Shown here piece by piece: positions 1-5,359 of a stretch of DNA of 6,228 nucleotides. The position numbers and the translations under genes were made by a program. Below the pieces are notes generated by a model, which was given only the letters and a program-made list of their open reading frames with translations, did not search any database and was not told the DNA's origin. The stretch lies in the NCBI GenBank assembly GCA_002420085.1, contig DIHI01000159.1, forward strand, positions 24,957 through 31,184, read 5' to 3'. The stretch is from Lysobacterales bacterium UBA5700 (GTDB lineage Bacteria; Pseudomonadota; Gammaproteobacteria; Xanthomonadales; Xanthomonadaceae). How positions within the stretch are numbered: the first letter of the stretch is position 1; every line of letters begins with the position of its first letter.

Positions 1-437
1 TGGAAGTAGGTGAACTGGGTGATTTCCATGCCGTTCAACCAGACTTCCCAGCCCAGCCCCCAGGCGCCCAGGGTCGGTGATTCCCAGTTGTCCTCGACCA
101 GGCGCAGGTCGTGAACCAGCGGGTCGATGCCCAACTCGCGCAGCGAATCGAAATAGCGCTCGACGATGTCGTCCGGATTGGGCTTCATCACCACCTGGTA
201 CTGGTAATAGCGCTGCAAGCGATTCGGGTTTTCGCCATAGCGACCATCGGTCGGGCGGCGGCAGGGCTGGACGTAGGCGGCATTCCACGGTTCCGGGCCG
301 AGCGCGCGCAGGAAGGTCGCGGGATGGAAGGTGCCGGCGCCGACTTCGAGATCGAGCGGCTGGATCAGGGTGCAGCCCTGGCGATCCCAGTATTCGTTCA
401 GGCGCTGGATCAATTGCTGGAAGCTCGGTGCGGACAT
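1..437 (-). CDS. glyQ: Glycyl-tRNA synthetase alpha subunit, N-terminal part (truncated by window edge)
   Basis: Translating the minus strand from the ATG at 437-435 gives 145 residues with no stop, running off the left edge, so roughly the first half of a protein usually near 300 residues is present. It begins [17 protein letters not shown] and carries the family's hallmark stretches: [20 protein letters not shown], then [18 protein letters not shown], the [20 protein letters not shown] block, and [11 protein letters not shown] at the cut. These follow E. coli GlyQ almost word for word. The alpha subunit carries the class II aminoacylation core and works with the beta subunit GlyS as a tetramer, charging tRNA-Gly with glycine in the cytoplasm. 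In this family glyS usually follows directly, so it is expected beyond the left edge. No clear Shine-Dalgarno precedes the ATG. The start is chosen because its N-terminus aligns with the family start. Confidence 0.97.
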   Translation of the reverse strand, partial: MSAPSFQQLIQRLNEYWDRQGCTLIQPLDLEVGAGTFHPATFLRALGPEPWNAAYVQPCRRPTDGRYGENPNRLQRYYQYQVVMKPNPDDIVERYFDSLRELGIDPLVHDLRLVEDNWESPTLGAWGLGWEVWLNGMEITQFTYF

Positions 438-468
438 GGTCGATGTGGGGGGACGAGAGCGATCCGTT

Positions 469-474
469 AGTATA
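469..474 (-). promoter_or_regulatory. Candidate -10 element for glyQ
   Basis: Read on the minus strand this is TATACT, five of six matches to the sigma-70 -10 consensus. It lies 31 bases upstream of the glyQ start codon, implying an untranslated leader of about 25 bases. No convincing -35 hexamer is found 16-18 bases further upstream, where the sequence is GC-rich (GCGGAA or similar). The call rests on the -10 match and its position only. Confidence 0.4.
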
Positions 475-546
475 GCCAGCCATGACCACGGTTCCGCCGT
501 CCTGGCGATCGTGTCGTCCGATTCGGTGACCAGGTTGCGATCGAGC

Positions 547-552
547 GAGGGA
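547..552 (+). promoter_or_regulatory. Ribosome-binding site of the BPSS1780-like gene
   Basis: GAGGGA, eight bases before the ATG at 561, is a near-consensus Shine-Dalgarno sequence. It decides the start over the later in-frame ATG at codon 8. Confidence 0.75.
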
Positions 553-560
553 AGCTGGCG

Positions 561-1478
561 ATGCAGATACGAAGCGTAGCGATGGGGCGGGGTCTGGCCT
601 GGTTGGCCGAGTCCCTGGATGTTGCGGGCAAGCGTCCGGCGACCGTGTTCGGCGCGGCGCTGTTGGCGGTGACCACCGCTGTGGCGGCGGCAATCCTCGC
701 CGGTCTGCTGTTGATGCCGAGCTTCGAGTCCGAAGTCGAGCCGACCCGCCTGCTGACCGCCAGTCTGCCCCTGTTCCTGCTTGCGGTCGCCCTCCAGCCA
801 CTGCTGATGGCCGGCCTGCTGGTGGTCATCGCCCGCGTCGAGCGCGGTGAGCCGGTGGCAGCGAACGCGGTGTTCGACGGGTTTCGCGGAGGACGCCTGC
901 TGCCGCTGGCGAGCCTCGGCTTGATCCAGATCGCCGCCGCTGCACTGAACCTGTCCATGCTCGGCCTGCTCGGCGGCGACGGTTACCTCGACCGCTACCT
1001 GGATGCCATGACCCACCTGATGAGCGGCGGTGAACTCGATCCGAGCGCGATTCCGGTGCCGGAACATGGCGGCCTGCTGAACCTGTCGAATCTGCTGATC
1101 AATGCCCTGGCGATGGCCTTGCTGGCCTTTTCGGTGCCGCAGGTGGCGCTGGCCGGCCTTGGCCCCTGGGCCGCCCTGACCACGGCCTTCGCGGCGATCC
1201 TGCGCAACCTGCCGGCCTTGGCGCTGGCCACCCTGATCGGCATCGTCGGGCTGTTCGTTTCGGCCCTGGTGCTCGGGCTGGCCAGTGCGCTGCTGGGGGT
1301 GCTCGGCAACCTGATATCCACTGCCCTTCCGACCGTGCTGGTCTTTGCCGTGCTGGTGGCATGGATGCTGGCCCTGGTGACGATCCTGGCTGGCGCCACC
1401 TACCTGGCCTGGCGCGACATCCTGGCCGACGGTCAGGGTTCGCCGCCGGTGCGGGATGCCAGCATTGCCGAACTGTAG
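561..1478 (+). CDS. BPSS1780-like multi-spanning inner-membrane protein
   Basis: A 305-residue, very hydrophobic protein of unknown function. The ATG at 561 is preceded by a strong ribosome-binding site, GAGGGA at 547-552, eight bases away, which fixes the start. Apparent membrane segments lie near residues 27-52, 66-91, 112-137, 171-192, 218-246 and 251-284, six in all, with a more polar loop at about 138-170. The opening (R-S-V near residue 4, then [13 protein letters not shown]), the ARVERGEPV turn with FDGFRGG at about 91-111, and the C-terminal YLAWRDIL resemble the BPSS1780 family of proteobacterial membrane proteins, for which I know no established biochemical role. I see no catalytic or metal-binding motif. 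It is divergent from glyQ, convergent with tatC and probably transcribed alone. The family assignment is from memory of the sequence pattern. The membrane location is much surer than the family name. Confidence 0.85.
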   Translation: MQIRSVAMGRGLAWLAESLDVAGKRPATVFGAALLAVTTAVAAAILAGLLLMPSFESEVEPTRLLTASLPLFLLAVALQPLLMAGLLVVIARVERGEPVAANAVFDGFRGGRLLPLASLGLIQIAAAALNLSMLGLLGGDGYLDRYLDAMTHLMSGGELDPSAIPVPEHGGLLNLSNLLINALAMALLAFSVPQVALAGLGPWAALTTAFAAILRNLPALALATLIGIVGLFVSALVLGLASALLGVLGNLISTALPTVLVFAVLVAWMLALVTILAGATYLAWRDILADGQGSPPVRDASIAEL

Positions 1479-1498
1479 GGCTGGTCTGATCGCCGACA

Positions 1499-1511
1499 GC
1501 CGATCATCGGC
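1499..1511. repeat. Short perfect inverted repeat after the membrane-protein gene
   Basis: GCCGAT-C-ATCGGC is a 6-bp perfect inverted repeat, 21 bases past the stop at 1478. It overlaps a second one, TGATCG at 1488-1493 with CGATCA at 1501-1506. The two could form alternative hairpins. No T-run follows, so it is not a standard intrinsic terminator. It may be no more than a feature of GC-rich sequence. Confidence 0.4.
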
Positions 1512-1553
1512 ATCACCGTGCGGGCGGGCTCGGATCGCGGCTGGCAGAATCGT

Positions 1554-1589
1554 GCCTGACAGAACTGCGCCTGACAGAACTGCGCTTGA
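1554..1589. repeat. 15-bp direct tandem repeat
   Basis: The unit GCCTGACAGAACTGC occurs exactly at 1554-1568 and again at 1569-1583, followed by a partial third copy (GCTTGA, one mismatch) at 1584-1589. A degenerate related copy containing GGCAGAATCGT precedes it at about 1540-1553. It sits in the non-coding gap between the convergent membrane-protein and tatC genes. The unit is a multiple of three, so frames stay open through it, but no plausible gene covers it. Confidence 0.85.
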
Positions 1590-1602
1590 TCGGATCAAGC
1601 GC
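1582..1602. terminator. Perfect inverted repeat, possible shared terminator hairpin
   Basis: GCGCTTGATC at 1582-1591 is the exact reverse complement of GATCAAGCGC at 1593-1602, with one base between. As RNA this gives an 8-bp stem with a 5-base loop. It lies 104 bases past the membrane-protein stop and 66 bases past the tatC stop, where both convergent transcripts could end. Neither side has a clear T-run, so a classical intrinsic terminator is not shown. Rho-assisted termination or 3'-end protection are alternatives. Confidence 0.45.
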
Positions 1603-1667
1603 GACCCGGATCGGCAATGGTTACGGGTCGGCGGCGCAGTCGATCCTGGGCACCGACCTGGGCCGAC

Positions 1668-2441
1668 TCAGGGTTCCCCGAGTTCGGCTTCCTTGGCTTC
1701 CTTCGCTTCCCGCTGACGAACGACGGCACGCGCGGCAATGATGCCGATCTCGTACAGCAGAACCATCGGAACGGCCAGCAGCACCTGGGAAATCACATCC
1801 GGTGGCGTGACGATCGCCGCGACCACGAAGATGCCGACGATGACGTAGGAGCGTGACTCCTTGAGTTGTGGCACATCGACCCAGCCCATCGCAGCCAGGA
1901 TCACCACCGCCACTGGAATCTCGAAGCAGACCCCGAACGCCAGGAAGATCAGCAGGACGAAATCGAGGTAGCGATTGATGTCGGTCATCATCGCCACGCC
2001 ACCCGGCGTGACAGCGGTGAGGAAGGTGAATACCAGCGGCAGCACCAGGAACCAGGCAAACGCGCAGCCCAGGTAGAACAGGAAGGTGGCCGACACCAGC
2101 AGGGGTTTCGCCAGATACTGTTCGCGCCGATACAGGCCAGGGGCGACGAATGCCCACATCTGGTACAGCACGACCGGCATCGCGATCATCAGGGCCAGCA
2201 CGAATGCCAGCTTGATCGGCGCGAAGAACGGGCTGGCGACGTCGATGGCGATGATCTGGCCGCCCGCCGGCAATTTGCTCAGCAGCGGCAGTGCGAAGGC
2301 GCCATAGAGTTCCTGGGCGAATGGCAGCAGCGCCAGGAAGGCGATCGTCACCGCCAGCAGCGCCCGCATGATGCGGGTGCGCAGTTCCACCAGGTGGCCG
2401 AAGAAGGTTTCTTCGGCTGCGTCGTCCGCACTCTTGCTCAT
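1668..2441 (-). CDS. tatC: Sec-independent (twin-arginine) translocase subunit TatC
   Basis: TatC is the six-helix inner-membrane receptor that binds the twin-arginine signal peptide of folded export substrates, and it forms the core complex with TatB. The 257-residue length matches the family (about 258 in E. coli). The N-terminal HLVELRTRI block is present, and family-conserved residues are found at a constant offset of four from E. coli numbering: R21, P52, F98 and E107 in the FVAPGLYRRE signal-binding region, E174 in FGVCFEIPVA, and D215 in the TPPD turn. All known key positions therefore appear intact. The start ATG at 2441 overlaps the tatB stop as ATGA, so translation is probably coupled. 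There is no strong independent ribosome-binding site. The last gene of the operon, it runs convergently into the membrane-protein gene. The short charged, EA-rich tail is not notable. Confidence 0.98.
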   Translation of the reverse strand: MSKSADDAAEETFFGHLVELRTRIMRALLAVTIAFLALLPFAQELYGAFALPLLSKLPAGGQIIAIDVASPFFAPIKLAFVLALMIAMPVVLYQMWAFVAPGLYRREQYLAKPLLVSATFLFYLGCAFAWFLVLPLVFTFLTAVTPGGVAMMTDINRYLDFVLLIFLAFGVCFEIPVAVVILAAMGWVDVPQLKESRSYVIVGIFVVAAIVTPPDVISQVLLAVPMVLLYEIGIIAARAVVRQREAKEAKEAELGEP

Positions 2442-2944
2442 GGCGTCGCAGAATCTTGATTGGGTGAAGCCTCCGCCGTGCCGGTCGGCGCCGCTTCGGA
2501 CGCCAATGCCGCCGCTGCCGCCGCGCGCGCGGCAGCGGCTTCACGCGCGGCCTTGGCGGCGGCGGCGGTGCGTGCGGCGGAGTCGATCTGGGTCGGTTCG
2601 GCTGCTGCCGGCTTGAGCGGTTTCATCGGGGTTCGTGCCTGATGAAGCACCTTGCGGGTGTCGTCGGCAACGGTGTCGATCGAGTGCAGCACGTCATTGC
2701 GTGCCACGGCATCCAGCTCGCGGCCGGCCTCGCGGAATTCCGCAGCGGTCTTGCGCAGCGATTCCTTGAGGTCGGCTTGGGCGATCTCTTCCTCAAGCTC
2801 GGTCTTGACCGAGTACCAGGTCGATTTCGCCTTGCGCAACCAGGCGCCGACCAGACGCGCGGCCTTGGGCAGGCGCTCGGGGCCGAGAACCAGCAGGGCG
2901 ATCACTGCGACCAGCAGCAGTTCGCTGAAACCGATGTCGAACAT
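2438..2944 (-). CDS. tatB: Sec-independent translocase subunit TatB
   Basis: TatB is a single-span membrane protein that bridges TatC and TatA and contacts substrate early. The N-terminus MFDIGFSELLLVAVIALLVLG is nearly identical to E. coli TatB. It includes the conserved Glu8 in the membrane helix and the G21-P22 hinge (LGPERLP), which distinguishes TatB from TatA with its FG hinge. An amphipathic helix follows (about residues 24-55), then a charged helical region. The 168-residue length is normal. The last 45 or so residues are strongly alanine-rich (runs of A with R, K and E), low-complexity sequence typical of the variable TatB tail. It begins 18 bases after the tatA stop with only a weak ribosome-binding site and overlaps tatC by four bases, so all three genes are most likely one transcript. 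Confidence 0.97.
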   Translation of the reverse strand: MFDIGFSELLLVAVIALLVLGPERLPKAARLVGAWLRKAKSTWYSVKTELEEEIAQADLKESLRKTAAEFREAGRELDAVARNDVLHSIDTVADDTRKVLHQARTPMKPLKPAAAEPTQIDSAARTAAAAKAAREAAAARAAAAAALASEAAPTGTAEASPNQDSATP

Positions 2945-2962
2945 GGTGCCGGTTCGTCGGGA

Positions 2963-3190
2963 TCAGCGGCTGCCGCTTTCGGTCCGATCACCGCTCTTGG
3001 CGGTATCGCTGGTGCCGACATCCTGGCCGAGTTGCTCGGTCGGCTTGTCTTCACCGCTTTCCTGCATGCCTTTGCGGAAGCCCTTGATCGCCGCGCCGAG
3101 GTCGGAGCCGACGTTGCGCAGCCGCTTGGTGCCGAACAACAACAGAACGATGACCAGGATGATCAGAATTTGCCAAATGCTCGGAGCCAT
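2963..3190 (-). CDS. tatA: Sec-independent translocase subunit TatA
   Basis: TatA oligomerises in the inner membrane to let folded twin-arginine substrates cross. The 75-residue protein begins [15 protein letters not shown]. It has a polar Gln7 in the membrane helix, the hallmark F19-G20 hinge ([17 protein letters not shown]), an amphipathic helix through [11 protein letters not shown] with the conserved Phe38, and a short polar acidic tail. The pattern follows E. coli TatA with an offset of one. The open frame extends upstream to a GTG at 3247. The ATG at 3190 is chosen because it gives the family N-terminus, has AGGT nine bases upstream (3200-3203), and leaves the candidate promoter outside the gene. 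It is first in the tatABC operon, downstream of the SYLF gene on the same strand. Confidence 0.96.
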   Translation of the reverse strand: MAPSIWQILIILVIVLLLFGTKRLRNVGSDLGAAIKGFRKGMQESGEDKPTEQLGQDVGTSDTAKSGDRTESGSR

Positions 3191-3229
3191 GGTGCTGCTA
3201 CCTGTGGTGATGGGTTGGGCCGAACGCCC

Positions 3230-3235
3230 AGCATA
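3230..3235 (-). promoter_or_regulatory. Candidate -10 element for tatABC
   Basis: The minus strand reads TATGCT, four of six matches to the sigma-70 -10, 39 bases before the tatA start codon. No good -35 is visible at 16-18 bases spacing. A 5-bp inverted repeat (TGGGC at 3216-3220, GCCCA at 3226-3230) lies at the expected transcript start. Evidence is weak. The 154-base gap after the SYLF gene makes a separate tat promoter plausible. Confidence 0.3.
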
Positions 3236-3325
3236 GCGCAGCGGCACGCATTTCGTACCGTCACGGCACTGGATTTCGGCGTTCGTGGATGGAAAACCGC
3301 TGCGACAGGCGGGCGAGCGTGATGG

Positions 3326-3356
3326 ACCTCACCGGCGATCGCGATCAGCGTGAGGT
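3326..3356. repeat. Inverted repeat spanning the stop of the SYLF gene
   Basis: ACCTCAC at 3326-3332 pairs with GTGAGGT at 3350-3356 around a 17-base loop that holds a 10-bp palindrome, GATCGCGATC, at 3337-3346. The SYLF stop codon (3347-3345) lies within it. This could fold at the 3' end of the SYLF message and act as a terminator or stabiliser, but no T-run follows on the minus strand. Confidence 0.35.
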
Positions 3357-4022
3357 GTATTCCTCCAGACGATCGCGAAAATCCACCACGGCGTCGGTCT
3401 GGCGCTCGACCCGACCCTCGAACACCGCGCGTGGCGTGATCTCCGGGCCGTACACGGCGGCGTTGGCGTCGTGGTCGATGTTCAGTACCGCGCCATCGAG
3501 TGCGACCCCGGCGAACAGGCCGCGTGCCCGCGACCAGGAATAGATCTCGGCCTTGAGTTGCTCGTCGGTGGCCGCCTGGGCATTGCGTCCGACCGGTCCG
3601 GCAGCCACTGCCGCATCGGCACCCAGGGTGAACTTGCCGCGGATGATGTTGTCCACCCCGCGGGCGGTGCGGAACACCAGGATCACATCGGAACTTTGCA
3701 GTCCGGCCTGGAAGCCGAAACTGCCGCCGGTGAGGGCGATGAAGCTGGGGTGGCTCCAGGTGCCGTCCGGACGGCGGACCGAGATCAGGCCGGTGCCACG
3801 CCGACCGCCGAACACCAGGGCCGCCTTGAACACGTTCGGGACCACGGCCACTGCGTAGGCATCACGCAGCATCGATTCGGGGATCGACTGCTCGGGAATC
3901 AGCATCAGTCGATCCAGCACGGTGACCGCCTGGGCGACCTTGGCATCCTCCTCGGGGCCAGCCATGGCCGGCTGTGGCAGCAGCACGAGACTCAGCAGCA
4001 TGATGATGAATGACCGGGACAT
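3345..4022 (-). CDS. Secreted SYLF/Ysc84-domain (DUF500) lipid-binding-type protein
   Basis: The 225-residue protein starts with a Sec-type signal peptide: MSRSFIIMLLSLVLLPQPAMA, with signal peptidase I cleavage likely after Ala21. It lacks the twin-arginine motif, so it is not itself a Tat substrate by this evidence, and lacks a lipobox cysteine. The mature part is one SYLF domain: DAYAVAVVPNVFKAALVFGG, then RGTGLISVR, W-HPSFIALTGGSFGFQAG, SSDVILVF, and a second half with KFTLGADAAVAAGPVGR, EIYSWSRARGLFAGVALDG and DANAAVYG. Eukaryotic SYLF proteins bind phosphoinositides. The bacterial secreted forms have no settled role that I know of, and periplasmic lipid or envelope binding is inference. 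The start is supported by GAGGA at 4030-4034, seven bases from the ATG. It lies upstream of tatA on the same strand, separated by 154 bases, and is divergent from hemH. Confidence 0.92.
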   Translation of the reverse strand: MSRSFIIMLLSLVLLPQPAMAGPEEDAKVAQAVTVLDRLMLIPEQSIPESMLRDAYAVAVVPNVFKAALVFGGRRGTGLISVRRPDGTWSHPSFIALTGGSFGFQAGLQSSDVILVFRTARGVDNIIRGKFTLGADAAVAAGPVGRNAQAATDEQLKAEIYSWSRARGLFAGVALDGAVLNIDHDANAAVYGPEITPRAVFEGRVERQTDAVVDFRDRLEEYTSR

Positions 4023-4055
4023 GCAGGTTTCCTCGATAGCCCTTGACCGTCCCGC

Positions 4056-4061
4056 AGTATC
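4056..4061 (-). promoter_or_regulatory. Candidate -10 element for the SYLF gene
   Basis: The minus strand reads GATACT, four of six matches to the -10 consensus, 33 bases before the start codon at 4022, giving a leader of about 26 bases. No recognisable -35 is present at normal spacing. Confidence 0.3.
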
Positions 4062-4139
4062 GCGCCCAGCGCTGAATCAGCGGTGAGCGGCCCGGTCACC
4101 ACGGCGATGGTAAATTGGTCCGCCCGACCTGTGGCCCGG

Positions 4140-4165
4140 CCGGCCCGGTGTCGCCTGCGGGCCGG
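4140..4165 (+). repeat. GC-only hairpin in the hemH leader region
   Basis: CCGGCCCG at 4140-4147 is the exact reverse complement of CGGGCCGG at 4158-4165, around a 10-base loop. It lies 26 bases before the AAGGAG of the candidate small ORF. As RNA it would be very stable. It could be a leader structure upstream of hemH or merely a product of local GC richness. The surrounding 4023-4205 stretch holds no recognisable gene. TAAATT at 4111-4116 is a poor plus-strand -10 candidate, with no matching -35. Confidence 0.45.
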
Positions 4166-4191
4166 GACCACGATCCGCCACCCGGTATCCG

Positions 4192-4197
4192 AAGGAG
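4192..4197 (+). promoter_or_regulatory. Ribosome-binding site of the small ORF upstream of hemH
   Basis: AAGGAG, eight bases before the GTG at 4206, is the best Shine-Dalgarno match in the hemH upstream region. It is 157 bases from the hemH ATG, too far to serve hemH directly. Confidence 0.5.
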
Positions 4198-4205
4198 CCG
4201 CCACC

Positions 4206-4358
4206 GTGTCCAGCAAGACGTCTCGATTCGCGTCGCCGTCAACGCCGTCTAACACCATTGCCGCCCGCTCCAGCGCCAGGCAGATGCACGCCATCCGCCC
4301 GGACCGGTGGTCGGCGGGCGAGGGCTCGCCCGTCTGCCAGCGGGGCGGCGGGCGATGA
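4206..4358 (+). CDS. Candidate small ORF (50 aa) translationally coupled to hemH
   Basis: A GTG at 4206 is preceded at eight bases by a consensus ribosome-binding site, AAGGAG (4192-4197). The frame runs 50 codons to a TGA at 4356-4358. That stop overlaps the hemH ATG (4355-4357) as ATGA, the same arrangement seen between tatB and tatC here. hemH itself has only a weak GC-rich sequence in front of its ATG, so ribosomes finishing this ORF could restart on hemH. The product would be a basic, Ser/Arg-rich peptide without a membrane segment, signal peptide or recognised domain. I do not recognise it. It may serve as a coupling or leader ORF rather than make a working protein. The composition is not clearly protein-like, so a chance frame in GC-rich DNA remains possible. 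Confidence 0.4.
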   Translation: MSSKTSRFASPSTPSNTIAARSSARQMHAIRPDRWSAGEGSPVCQRGGGR

Positions 4359-5359
4359 GCCACGCCTACTTCGACGGCCAGACCGATGATCAGCGACCGC
4401 TCCTGCTGCTGGTCAATCTCGGCACTCCGGAAGCGGCCAACCCCTCAGCGGTGCGCCGCTATCTGGCGGAGTTCCTGCACGATTACCGCGTGGTCGATCT
4501 GACCCGCTGGCTGTGGTGCCCGATCCTGCATTTCGCCATCCTGCCGTTGCGATCATCGAAGGTGGCACGCAACTACGCACGGGTCTGGACCGAACGCGGC
4601 TCGCCCCTGGCCGTACACAGCCAGGCCCTGGCCGAGGCGGTCGCCCGCGAACTGCCCGAAGCGCGGGTTCGGCTGGCGATGCGCTATGGTCGGCCGGCGG
4701 TGGCCGAGGTGTTGCGCGCAGCGGCCGCCGAAGGCTTGCACCGGATCGTGGTGCTGCCGCTGTATCCGCAGTATTCCGCCAGCACCAGCGGCTCGGTGTT
4801 CGATGCCGTGGCGCGGGCACTGCTGCGTTGGCGTCGGGTACCAGCCCTGCGCTTCATCGCCGACTATCACCGTGAACCGGACTGGCTGGCAGCGGTGGCC
4901 GATTCGATCCGCAGTCATCGTCAGCGCGAGGGTGCCGGTGAGTTGGTGTTGTTTTCATTCCACGGCCTGCCGCAGCGCTTCATCGCAGCCGGTGACCCGT
5001 ACCAGGCGCAGTGCCTGGCCGGAGCCCAAGCGATCGCCGAGCAGCTCGGTCTGGACGCCGGACAGTGGCGGGTGAGTTTCCAGTCGCGTTTCGGCCGTGA
5101 GCCCTGGTTGATGCCCTACACCGACCAGACCCTGGTCGAACTGGCCCGCTCCGGCACCCGACGGGTCGATGTGGTCTGTCCGGGATTCGCGGTCGATTGC
5201 ATCGAAACCCTCGACGAGATCGCGCACGAAAACGCGCGGCTGTTCGTCGAGAACGGCGGTGAGCGGCTCACTTACATCCCCTGCCTCAACGACCGTGCCG
5301 AACATGCCCGCGTGCTGGCCGGCCTGGCTCGCCGCGAACTGGCCGGCTGGGCGAACTGA
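4355..5359 (+). CDS. hemH: Ferrochelatase
   Basis: HemH inserts ferrous iron into protoporphyrin IX, the last step of protohaem synthesis, in the cytoplasm or at the inner membrane. The 334-residue product has the usual bacterial length. It shows LLLLVNLGTPEAANPSAVRRYL near residues 16-37, RGSPLAVHSQ, the MRYGRP block, LPLYPQYSASTSGS, the FSFHGLP motif with the metal-site His203, and CPGFAVDCIETLDEIA with the catalytic Glu284. The 81-residue gap between these two equals that in the E. coli and B. subtilis enzymes. I see no clear iron-sulphur cysteine cluster. The ATG at 4355 is chosen. A GTG at 4307 in the same frame would add 16 Arg/Gly-rich residues unlike the family and has no ribosome-binding site. 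The start overlaps the candidate small ORF, and the stop overlaps the next gene by one base (TGATG), indicating an operon. Confidence 0.97.
   Translation: MSHAYFDGQTDDQRPLLLLVNLGTPEAANPSAVRRYLAEFLHDYRVVDLTRWLWCPILHFAILPLRSSKVARNYARVWTERGSPLAVHSQALAEAVARELPEARVRLAMRYGRPAVAEVLRAAAAEGLHRIVVLPLYPQYSASTSGSVFDAVARALLRWRRVPALRFIADYHREPDWLAAVADSIRSHRQREGAGELVLFSFHGLPQRFIAAGDPYQAQCLAGAQAIAEQLGLDAGQWRVSFQSRFGREPWLMPYTDQTLVELARSGTRRVDVVCPGFAVDCIETLDEIAHENARLFVENGGERLTYIPCLNDRAEHARVLAGLARRELAGWAN

Noticed and set aside
77..475. Plus-strand frames over glyQ
   Set aside because: They are antisense to a clear glyQ and show shadow composition without motifs.
1456..1716. Plus-strand frame through the 15-bp tandem repeat ([10 protein letters not shown] repeats)
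   Set aside because: It begins inside the membrane-protein gene and runs into tatC antisense. The repeated peptide only reflects the 15-bp unit being a multiple of three.
1621..2544. Minus-strand frame of 307 codons over tatC in a different frame
   Set aside because: The tatC frame is unmistakable. This one is Arg/Gly-rich shadow translation.
2460..2600. GC-rich low-complexity stretch that might be a repeat element
   Set aside because: It is explained by the alanine-rich C-terminal tail of TatB, which is variable and low-complexity in this family.
3191..3247. N-terminal extension of TatA from a GTG at 3247 (19 extra residues)
   Set aside because: The extension has no family counterpart, covers the candidate tat promoter, and the ATG at 3190 has AGGT nine bases upstream and the expected TatA N-terminus.
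3345..4022. SYLF protein as a Tat substrate because it neighbours tatABC
   Set aside because: Its signal peptide has a single Arg before the hydrophobic core and an ordinary AMA cleavage site, so Sec export is the better reading.
4307..4354. N-terminal extension of HemH from a GTG at 4307
   Set aside because: It adds 16 Gly/Arg-rich residues not seen in ferrochelatases and has no ribosome-binding site.
3992..4363. Open frame of about 123 codons on the minus strand between the SYLF gene and hemH
   Set aside because: It overlaps the SYLF signal-peptide region, its ribosome-binding site and the hemH start. It has no recognised domain and no good ribosome-binding site, so it is most likely a GC-driven chance frame.
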